In this document: positions 56,968 to 64,000 of the stretch, piece after piece | Layout: every line of letters starts with the position of its first letter | Numbering within the stretch: position 1 is the first letter of the stretch | From: Betaproteobacteria bacterium | Lineage (GTDB): Bacteria > Pseudomonadota > Gammaproteobacteria > Burkholderiales > JAHFQX01 | Assembly: GCA_023259135.1 (NCBI GenBank) | Contig: JAHFQX010000004.1 | Span: 1 to 64,000 of the forward strand | Length of the DNA: 64,000 nucleotides | Direction: 5' to 3' | The notes under the pieces: model-generated | Told to the model about the DNA's origin: nothing | Seen by the model: only the letters and a program-made list of their open reading frames with translations | Databases searched by the model: none | Translations under genes and position numbers: made by a program

Positions 56968-57636
56968 CTATGAGTTCTTGAGGAAGAATTCCATCTTGAC
57001 CCCGGCCAGTTCGATGACGTCATGGTCGTTCAAGGGATGGGCCTGGGCGTCCAGATTCTGGCCGTTGACGATGGGGAAGTGAGTTCCTTCCACGTGGGTG
57101 ATGAAATAACCATGGGGCCGGCGGGCGATCACCGCCACCTGCACGCCGGGTTTCCCGAGGGTGGTCAAGTTCTTGGTGAGGACCAGTTCCTTGCCCACTC
57201 CCGGCCCGCTGATAATCTGGATGGCGGCCAACGGGGGTTCGGCAGCCTGGGCGGCGGGGGTTGCCGTGCTGGAAGGCGTGGCATGGGCCGCGGCGGGGGG
57301 GCGCAGTATCATGGTCTTCTCGAAATCCTCCGCCGCCGGCTTGACGGCAGTGTCGCCGATGTACTTGAGCTTGTATTTGCCGATTTCGATGACGTCGTTG
57401 TTTTGCAGAAAGTGTTTCTTGATGGGGTTGCCGTTGACCAGGGTGCCGTTGGTGCTGTTGAGATCCTCCAAAAACGAATCGTGCAGGATCGTCGTCACCG
57501 CCGCATGGTCGCCGCTGACCGCCAGGTTGTCGATGATCACATCGCTGGTGGGTTTCCGGCCGATGACGACCCGCTCCTTGTCGAGAGGTACTTCCCGGAT
57601 CACCATGTCGTCAATGCTGAGAATCAGTTTTGCCAT
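56968..57636 (-). CDS. FHA-domain protein (one canonical, one degenerate FHA)
   Basis: VVIGRKPTSDVIIDNLAVSGDHAAV...DLNSTNGTLVNGNPI; second C-terminal FHA-like segment lacks the conserved R/S/H residues. Confidence 0.9.
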   Translation of the reverse strand: MAKLILSIDDMVIREVPLDKERVVIGRKPTSDVIIDNLAVSGDHAAVTTILHDSFLEDLNSTNGTLVNGNPIKKHFLQNNDVIEIGKYKLKYIGDTAVKPAAEDFEKTMILRPPAAAHATPSSTATPAAQAAEPPLAAIQIISGPGVGKELVLTKNLTTLGKPGVQVAVIARRPHGYFITHVEGTHFPIVNGQNLDAQAHPLNDHDVIELAGVKMEFFLKNS

Positions 57637-57652
57637 GAGGGAACCTCGTTCG

Positions 57653-58477
57653 CTACTTGAGCCAGGATAAAAAGCGGCGCAACCAACCATCGTCCGCGGG
57701 GAAAGGGTGAAGAATCTTGACCAGCACGGCGGACACGTTGTCCTTGCCGCCATTATCGTTGGCGGCCTGTATGAGCCGATTCGCCGCCAATTGCGGGTCG
57801 GCGCCGAAATGCCGCAGGGTTTCGCCCATGCGCTCATCCTCCACCATGTCATTCAGTCCGTCGGAGCACAGCAAGTAAATATCTTCCGGCCTGGTGTCAT
57901 GGGTGTGAATTTCCGGCTCCACTGCGGGATCCACGCCCAGGGCGCGCGTGACCAGATTTTTGTTCCGGGACAGCCGGGCGTCCTCCTGGGTGATAAGCCC
58001 GCTGTCGATTTGCTCCTGAAGCAAGGAGTGATCCCGCGTCAATTGCCGCAGTTCCCCCGCGCGCAGCCGGTAAAGCCGGGAGTCCCCGATGTGGGCGACG
58101 CTCAACTGATTATCGTAGAACAAGGCGGCCACCAGGGTGGTCCCCATCCCGGCGTATTGAGGGCGGCTTTGGGCCGCTCGGTAGATGTAATCGTTGGCTT
58201 GGACGACTTTGTCCCGCAACAGATGTTCGATGTCTTTTTGCTCGGCATGGCGCGGAATGTGGCCATTCCACTCGTCGAATTGTCGATTCATTTCTTCCCG
58301 CAGCACCGCCACCGCCATGCCGCTGGCCACTTCTCCGGCATTGTAGCCCCCCATGCCGTCGGCCAGCACCACGAAGCCGATTTCCGCGTTCCAGCCTATG
58401 GCGTCCTCGTTGTGGGCGCGGACCAGCCCGGTATGGGTGGCGCTGGCGATGCGCAAAGCGTGTCCGACGCCGGCCAT
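57653..58477 (-). CDS. PP2C-family Ser/Thr phosphatase (Stp1 type)
   Basis: ASATHTGLVRAHNEDAIGWNAEIGFVVLADGMGGYNAGEVAS; HIGDSRLYRLRAGELRQLTRDHSLL; LCSDGLNDMV; KDNVSAVLV. Confidence 0.95.
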   Translation of the reverse strand: MAGVGHALRIASATHTGLVRAHNEDAIGWNAEIGFVVLADGMGGYNAGEVASGMAVAVLREEMNRQFDEWNGHIPRHAEQKDIEHLLRDKVVQANDYIYRAAQSRPQYAGMGTTLVAALFYDNQLSVAHIGDSRLYRLRAGELRQLTRDHSLLQEQIDSGLITQEDARLSRNKNLVTRALGVDPAVEPEIHTHDTRPEDIYLLCSDGLNDMVEDERMGETLRHFGADPQLAANRLIQAANDNGGKDNVSAVLVKILHPFPADDGWLRRFLSWLK

Positions 58478-58483
58478 GGGCCT

Positions 58484-61015
58484 TTATCCTTGGCCTTGGG
58501 GGGGGAGCGTGGCGGCGCAGTGCCGCAACGCTTGGGCCAATTCGCCGCCGGTCTGGTAGCGCTGCCCGGGATCCTTGGCCAGCGCTTTGTCGATGATCTG
58601 GGCCACGCAAGGAGGCGTATCGGGATGCAACTGGCGAATGTCGGGATGGGGTTCGTTGGCGATCTTGAACATCAATTGCGCCATGGAATCTCCCTGGAAC
58701 GGGAGTTGCCCGCAGGTCAATTGATATAAAGTCACCCCCAGAGAGAACAGGTCGGAACTCCCCCCCACCTTCTTGCCGGAAAGCTGTTCGGGAGACATGT
58801 AGGAGGGGGTGCCCAGCACCATGCCGGTCTTGGTTTTGCTGGAATCGGTGATGCGGGCGATGCCGAAGTCGGTGACCTTGACGGCGTCGCCGGCGGCTTC
58901 ATACATGATGTTGGCTGGCTTGATATCCCGATGCACGACGTTCAAACCATGGGCATAATCCAGGGCATCGGCGACCCGGGCGACGATGCTCAGCACCACG
59001 GGCAGCGACAGCAGTTGGCCCGGCTTGGTATGGGGCGCCAAATCGTGGCCTTTGAGGAACTCCATGGCGATGTAGGCGAGATCGTGCTCCTCGCCGGCAT
59101 CGAAGATCGTCACGATATTGGGATGGTTAAGACGGCCGGCGGTTTCGGCTTCGCGGAAAAAGCGGCTTTTCGCTTCTTCCAATTCGTCGGCCTCGAATTC
59201 CTGGGATAGGGCCATGGTTTTGATGGCCACCACCCGCCCGATTTTCGGGTCCTTGCCGAGATACACCACTCCCATGGCCCCCTTGCCCAATTCCTTCTCC
59301 ACTTGATAGCGCCCCAGCATGGGTTTTTCCACCGCGCCGCTTTCAGGGGTCAGGATGCTGGCGTTGGAGCGGGGGTTGCTGCCTCCCAGAATCACCGTTT
59401 CGGCCATGGCCTTGGCGCGGGACAGGCGTTGCTCCAAATCCCGGAATTTGGGGTTGTGGTCCGACATGTAGCGGAATACCGCCTCGGCTTTGTTGAATTG
59501 CCGCTTGCGCTCGAAGTCCAAGGCCAGATTGTAGAGGCTGTCCAGTAGCGTGTCGTCCACCGGGCATTTGCGGAATTTGTCGAAGGCCATGTCCAACTGG
59601 CCCTGCCCCTGAAAAGCGAGACCCAGCATCCGGTTGCTTTCCGCCGAGTCTGCGTCGGACTTGAGCTTGCCGCGCTCGGTCACCAAGAAGCGCTTGGTGG
59701 TCAGCACCAGGTGGCCGACGACCAGTAAGGTGGCGGGAACCATCAGTTGCAGCCACATGAGCTGGGTCGCCAGCAAGGAGAACTGGGCCGCCAACACGGC
59801 GATCAACAATGCCGCGGTGAGGGCCGCGCCGGCGCCGGCCTGCAAGCGGGGCAGCAGCAGGATGATGTAGAGCGCCACCAGTAGAAAGGCGGCTTTCTCC
59901 GCCCAAACCGCCCACGCCGGAGCGGTGACGAAATCGCCCTTGAGAATGCTGGAGACCGCGTGGGCCAGAGTCAGTACCGGGGCCATCGCCGGAGAGACGG
60001 GGGTGACCATGTGGGTACCGATGCCGGTGGCGGTGGCGCCGACGAGGACGATTTTATCCCGGTATTTTTCGGGGGCGATTTTTCCCGTATAGACGTCGTA
60101 AAAAGAATCCACCTGGAACGCGGGCCGTCCTTCCGAGCCGCGGTAATAATAGGTATACATCTGGGAGTAGGGGTCGGTGGCGATCTTGATCTGGCCCAAG
60201 GCCACTTCTTCTCCCAGCCGCACCCGCAGGTCTTGCGTGTCCAGGTTGGCGGCTTTGGCCGCCAGCATGAGGGACAGGGAGGGAAAATACTGGTTGTAGT
60301 ACCGGACCAACAGGGGTTCGCTGCGCACCGCGCCGTCCACGTCGGGAATCGCGTTGACGTGGCCCAGCCCGGCGGCCTGCTGTCCCAATGCTTCCAAGGG
60401 ATAGAGGATGGACGTGGCCGGCGGGGGAAGCAAGCCGTTGGCGATGGCCCCCCCGGGGTCGGCAACCTGGGTCGCGGCGCGGCTTGCCACCCAGCCGGGC
60501 AAGGGGCGGTCCGGGTTGCCCGCGGGCTCTCCCAGGCGAAATTGCATTGCCATCAAAACGCGCCCGGAACGGCTCAGGGATTCGGCCAGTTTGCGGTCAG
60601 TGTTGAGAGTCTGCTCCGCTTCCTGAAGGGTGCTGCCGAATTCGCCGTTGGGGTGCGGGGCGGCCTCTTGCAGGGCCATCAGCCGATTGATGTAGGCCAA
60701 TCCCCGGTCGACTTCCGGTTCGGAATAGAGCACCGTCAACCCGATCGCCTTGGCTTGAGCGGCGGACAGCAGATCCACCATTTTGGCCTGGATGTCCCGG
60801 GGCCAGGGCCACCGGCCGAGGTTGGCGATGCTGGGGTCGTCGATGGCGATGACCGCCACCTGGGGGCTGGGCTGCCGTTGGGACAGGCCAATGCCGATAT
60901 CGTAGGCTTTGCGTTCCAGGCTCTGCAGCAGATCGGTTCCCGAGGTCAGCAGCAACACCAGGGAAAGGATCACTCCCGCGAACCAGTCGGTTTTCCAAAA
61001 GCCGGTCTTGCCCAT
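58484..61015 (-). CDS. CHASE2-sensor transmembrane Ser/Thr protein kinase
   Basis: CHASE2 (VAVIAIDDPSIANLGRWPWPRDIQAKMVDLL), 3 TM, TPR-like linker, kinase GRYQVEKELGKGAMGVVYLGKD, VVHRDIKPANIM, TDFGIARI, YMSPEQLSG. Confidence 0.95.
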   Translation of the reverse strand: MGKTGFWKTDWFAGVILSLVLLLTSGTDLLQSLERKAYDIGIGLSQRQPSPQVAVIAIDDPSIANLGRWPWPRDIQAKMVDLLSAAQAKAIGLTVLYSEPEVDRGLAYINRLMALQEAAPHPNGEFGSTLQEAEQTLNTDRKLAESLSRSGRVLMAMQFRLGEPAGNPDRPLPGWVASRAATQVADPGGAIANGLLPPPATSILYPLEALGQQAAGLGHVNAIPDVDGAVRSEPLLVRYYNQYFPSLSLMLAAKAANLDTQDLRVRLGEEVALGQIKIATDPYSQMYTYYYRGSEGRPAFQVDSFYDVYTGKIAPEKYRDKIVLVGATATGIGTHMVTPVSPAMAPVLTLAHAVSSILKGDFVTAPAWAVWAEKAAFLLVALYIILLLPRLQAGAGAALTAALLIAVLAAQFSLLATQLMWLQLMVPATLLVVGHLVLTTKRFLVTERGKLKSDADSAESNRMLGLAFQGQGQLDMAFDKFRKCPVDDTLLDSLYNLALDFERKRQFNKAEAVFRYMSDHNPKFRDLEQRLSRAKAMAETVILGGSNPRSNASILTPESGAVEKPMLGRYQVEKELGKGAMGVVYLGKDPKIGRVVAIKTMALSQEFEADELEEAKSRFFREAETAGRLNHPNIVTIFDAGEEHDLAYIAMEFLKGHDLAPHTKPGQLLSLPVVLSIVARVADALDYAHGLNVVHRDIKPANIMYEAAGDAVKVTDFGIARITDSSKTKTGMVLGTPSYMSPEQLSGKKVGGSSDLFSLGVTLYQLTCGQLPFQGDSMAQLMFKIANEPHPDIRQLHPDTPPCVAQIIDKALAKDPGQRYQTGGELAQALRHCAATLPPQGQG

Positions 61016-61154
61016 TTTCCTCGTCCGTTCCCCGCTACCGACCGATCCGCGCCGGTTGCCGCTTATTCTAAAACATTACCGAAAAAGCTGTTGATTTTTT
61101 TAAGAAAGCGCTATGACGTCCAGGTTCCGGATGTGTTGGGATGGAAAAGCGGGG

Positions 61155-61583
61155 TTATTTCACCAAAAGCACCGGGACGTCGGAGAAATGGATGACCTTG
61201 GTCGCGACCGAGCCCAAGACCGCGTTCGCCACGGCACCCATGCCCCGGGTGCCTATGACGATCTGTTGGCATTGCTGGTCCTTGGCGTACCGGGCGATGG
61301 TTTCCGGCACCTCGCCCACGCCGATGTGGAAAACGTAAGATACTCCGGCGGCGTCCAGTAAATCCCGCGCCGATTTCAGTCCGGCGAGCCCTTCGTCATG
61401 GTAGTAGCGCTGAATTTCCTCGTGGCCGATGAATTTTTTCACCGCTCCGGAGGCGATGGGCCACTGCACGTTGAGCAGATGGATTTCCAAGGGTTCCTTG
61501 TAGAGGCCCGTTTTCCGTATCAGAAACTCCACCGCCCGGTCGGAATTGGCGGAACCGTCCACCGGCACCAAGACTTTCAGCAT
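61155..61583 (-). CDS. Universal stress protein (UspA family)
   Basis: MLKVLVPVDGSANSDRAVEFLI; IVIGTRGMGAVANAVLGSVATKVIHFSDVPVLLVK. Confidence 0.95.
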   Translation of the reverse strand: MLKVLVPVDGSANSDRAVEFLIRKTGLYKEPLEIHLLNVQWPIASGAVKKFIGHEEIQRYYHDEGLAGLKSARDLLDAAGVSYVFHIGVGEVPETIARYAKDQQCQQIVIGTRGMGAVANAVLGSVATKVIHFSDVPVLLVK

Positions 61584-61604
61584 GGCATGCTCCTTATGGG
61601 TGAG

Positions 61605-62357
61605 CTAGACGGACGCCTGATTCTTGCGGGGAGCGCCGGGCTGCTCTTCCGCCGTGGCCAGATCCGCCGGATGTTCCTTTGCCGTTGGGGATGCGGCCCG
61701 GGAGGCCAGCCACTTGCCCATCGCCACCACCGCCAACGCGCCGGCGATGGGTACCGCCGTGTGCAGGAACGGTCCTTGGGCGGACACCCACGCGGCGATG
61801 GCCGGGTCCGTGATCAGCATCTCTCCGGCCACGTAGCCCAGCAGCGCGGCCCCCAAGGTGATGATGATGGGGAAGCGATCCATCAGCCGCAAGATAACGG
61901 TGCTGCCGAAGATTATGAGGGGAATGCTGATGGCCAGCCCGATCACCAGCAGCAGCAAACTACCCTTGGCGGCGGCGGCGACTCCCAGTACGTTGTCGAG
62001 ACTCATCACCAGGTCGGCGATCAGAATGGTGCGGATGGCGGCCAGCATATTTCCGCTGGCCGACATGTGGCCGTCCTCGCTCTCCGGCAGCAACAGTTGA
62101 ATGCCGATCCACAGCAGCAGCACGCTGCCGACGATCTTGAGGTAGGGCAGGGAGAGCAAGCTCACCGCCACCACGGTGAGCACGATCCGCATCACGATGG
62201 CGGCGGCGCTGCCCCACAACACGGCTTGGCGGCGCTGGGCGGGGGGCAGGGAGTGGGCGGCCAGGGCGATGACGACGGCGTTGTCACCGCTCAATATGAT
62301 GTTGATCCCGATGATTTGCATGAGCCCAATCCAGAATTCGGGAGATACGGGATTCAC
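61605..62357 (-). CDS. TerC-family integral membrane protein; GTG start inferred
   Basis: FWIGLMQIIGINIILSGDNAVVIALAAHSLPPAQRRQAVLWGS; ILIADLVMSLDNVLGVAAAAKG. Confidence 0.92.
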   Translation of the reverse strand: MNPVSPEFWIGLMQIIGINIILSGDNAVVIALAAHSLPPAQRRQAVLWGSAAAIVMRIVLTVVAVSLLSLPYLKIVGSVLLLWIGIQLLLPESEDGHMSASGNMLAAIRTILIADLVMSLDNVLGVAAAAKGSLLLLVIGLAISIPLIIFGSTVILRLMDRFPIIITLGAALLGYVAGEMLITDPAIAAWVSAQGPFLHTAVPIAGALAVVAMGKWLASRAASPTAKEHPADLATAEEQPGAPRKNQASV

Positions 62358-62482
62358 TTGAGTCCTCCTAACGGCTGATTCGAGATTCTTGTCAAAAGAC
62401 GGCCACCCGCCTCGGGGCCCGGAAATCTGGGGTGCATCATAGGGGCACCCGGCGGACGCCGCAAGGGTTCGGTATCCAGACA

Positions 62483-62896
62483 TCAAAACGGCTTCACCAC
62501 CGCCAGTATCACGATGCCGATCAGCATGAGCACCGGAAACTCGTTGAGCCAGCGATAATACCCCTGCCCGTGACGATTGCGATCCCGCTTGAAATCCAGC
62601 AGCAATTTGCCGCAATAGCCGTGATAGGCCAGCAAAATTCCCACCAGCGCCAGCTTGGCATACAGCCAGCCGCCCGCCATGCCGTATCCCAGCCAGAGCC
62701 ACAAACCGAAAGCGAGGGTGAGGACCGCCCCCGGCGTCATGATGCCGAGGAACAGCTTGCGCTCCATGATCTTGAAGCGCTCGATCCCCGCCGCATCCTC
62801 GGTCATGGCGTGGTAGACGAACAAGCGGGGCAGATAAAACAGCCCGGCGAACCAGGTGACCATGAACACGATATGCAACGCTTTGACCCACGGCAT
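62483..62896 (-). CDS. hemJ: Protoporphyrinogen oxidase HemJ (UPF0093)
   Basis: MPWVKALHIVFMVTWFAGLFYLPRLFVYHA; RWLNEFPVLMLIGIVILAVVKPF. Confidence 0.92.
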   Translation of the reverse strand: MPWVKALHIVFMVTWFAGLFYLPRLFVYHAMTEDAAGIERFKIMERKLFLGIMTPGAVLTLAFGLWLWLGYGMAGGWLYAKLALVGILLAYHGYCGKLLLDFKRDRNRHGQGYYRWLNEFPVLMLIGIVILAVVKPF

Positions 62897-62938
62897 GGCG
62901 GCTATTCCCTCATCCTGGGGCGGCGCGGGCGGGAAAAT

Positions 62939-63544
62939 TCAACGGCACGCATCGCCCACGATCCGCTTGAGTTCCACCAGATAGCCATGGAAGAAATGCC
63001 CGGCTCCGGGCAGCACCACCACCGGCAGCTTTTGCGGCCGGGCCCAGTCCAGCACATCCGCCAAGGGCACCACGTCGTCCTGCTCGCCGTGGATCACCAA
63101 AGTCCCCGCGGGGACGGTCCCCACCTGGAAGCGATTGACCGCCGCTCCCACCAGCACCAGTTTTTTGGCCCCGGTGCGCTCGGCCACCCGGGTCTGGACA
63201 AAGGAGCCGAAGGAAAAGCCGGCCAGCGTTACCGGAATGTCTCCCAGTTCCCGGCGGCAGAATTCCAGCACCGCCACGGCATCGTCGGTTTCGCCGCGAC
63301 CTTCGTCATGGCTACCCTCGCTGCGGCCGACGCCGCGAAAATTGAAGCGGATGGCGGCGTAGCCCAATCCGACAAAAGCCTTCGCCAGGGTTTGCACCAC
63401 CTTGTTGTCCATGGCGCCGCCATACAGCGGGTGGGGATGGGCGACCAGGGCGATGCCCCGGGGCGGCTCGCCGGGCAGGCTCCAGGCGGTTTCGATTTGC
63501 CCGGCGGGGCCGGGCACCAGGCGCTCGATGGTTCGCGGATTCAA
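62939..63544 (-). CDS. Alpha/beta hydrolase (dienelactone hydrolase-like)
   Basis: IALVAHPHPLYGGAMDNKVVQTLAKAFVGLGYAAIRFNFRGVGRSEGSHD; LAGFSFGSFV; GEQDDVVP. Confidence 0.9.
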   Translation of the reverse strand: MNPRTIERLVPGPAGQIETAWSLPGEPPRGIALVAHPHPLYGGAMDNKVVQTLAKAFVGLGYAAIRFNFRGVGRSEGSHDEGRGETDDAVAVLEFCRRELGDIPVTLAGFSFGSFVQTRVAERTGAKKLVLVGAAVNRFQVGTVPAGTLVIHGEQDDVVPLADVLDWARPQKLPVVVLPGAGHFFHGYLVELKRIVGDACR

Positions 63545-63849
63545 ATTCGCAACCGCTCCACCACGCGGCCATGAACCAGATGCTCGTCGATGATCTCGTC
63601 AATGTCTTCTTGATCGATGTAGGTGTACCAGACCGCCTCCGGATACACCACCAGCAGGGGGCCCTCGGCGCAGCGGTCCAGGCACCCGGCGGAATTGATG
63701 CGGACCTTGCCGGCCCCGTTCAAGTCCAGCGCTTTGAGGCGTTGCTTGGCGCGCTCCCGCATGGCCTCGGCATTGTGTTGGCCGCAGCACTGCACTCCCG
63801 GCTCGCGCTGGTTGAGGCAAAAAAAGACGTGCCGCTGATAGTGGCTCAT
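63541..63849 (-). CDS. Thioredoxin-fold (2Fe-2S) ferredoxin
   Basis: HVFFCLNQREPGVQCCGQHNAEAMRERAKQRLKALDLNGAGKVRINSAGCLDRCAEGPLLVVYPEAVWYTYIDQEDIDEIIDEHL. Confidence 0.93.
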   Translation of the reverse strand: MSHYQRHVFFCLNQREPGVQCCGQHNAEAMRERAKQRLKALDLNGAGKVRINSAGCLDRCAEGPLLVVYPEAVWYTYIDQEDIDEIIDEHLVHGRVVERLRI

Positions 63850-63918
63850 AAGACTCTCCCAAAGACTGCTTGGATTATCCTAAATTCGACGATTGGATGG
63901 GAAAAATCCGTCCAGGCT

Positions 63919-64000
63919 TCAGAGCGCCATCCCCAACCGGGTGCCTTCGCGAATGGCATAAAGGGCATCCAGTTCCGCGGCTTTCTCGGCGCCGCCGATG
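63919..64000 (-). CDS. C-terminal end of an unassigned CDS running off the window
   Basis: Open frame to window edge: IGGAEKAAELDALYAIREGTRLGMAL then TGA. Confidence 0.55.
   Translation of the reverse strand, partial: IGGAEKAAELDALYAIREGTRLGMAL

Noticed and set aside
62358-62482. Possible yybP-ykoY (Mn2+) riboswitch upstream of the TerC-family gene
   Set aside because: No recognisable conserved loop motifs in the leader; a covariance-model search would be needed to claim it.
1-64000. CRISPR arrays, intact IS elements, prophage genes, tRNA or rRNA genes
   Set aside because: No regularly spaced repeats, transposase/integrase or phage structural ORFs, or tRNA-like T-loop patterns recognised; absence is by eye and should be confirmed with tRNAscan-SE and ISfinder.

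Overview
GC-rich proteobacterial (probably gammaproteobacterial) chromosomal window, mostly dense single-copy genes. No rRNA, tRNA, CRISPR array or intact IS element was recognised. Left part (0-24 kb) is largely housekeeping: uvrA 3' end, fdxA, aceE-aceF, nadD-rsfS-rlmH-maf-rng, a ubiB-like gene, pilC-pilD-coaE-zapD-yacG, and a fused Nudix-ThiE protein. Centre (26-41 kb) holds a GntR-regulated acyl-CoA gene cluster, two c-type cytochromes, a small DUF4258-like/DUF2283 pair, a TsuA-like permease next to soxB, and a MacAB-type exporter. Right part (40-61 kb, nearly all minus strand) is the most interesting. It has pilA behind a consensus sigma-54 promoter, flanked by four TPR glycosyltransferase-like genes. 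Next to these is a dense signalling block: GAF/HD-GYP, GAF-fused PilB/GspE ATPase, class II cyclic-nucleotide phosphodiesterase, CHASE2 adenylate cyclase, tandem FHA protein, PP2C phosphatase and CHASE2 Ser/Thr kinase. A separate Ser/Thr kinase fused to a cyclic-nucleotide-binding domain lies at 22.4-23.7 kb. The main hypothesis is that this window encodes an integrated cyclic-nucleotide / phosphorylation / type IV pilus control system with pilin glycosylation. All assignments are from reading motifs; no database search was run.
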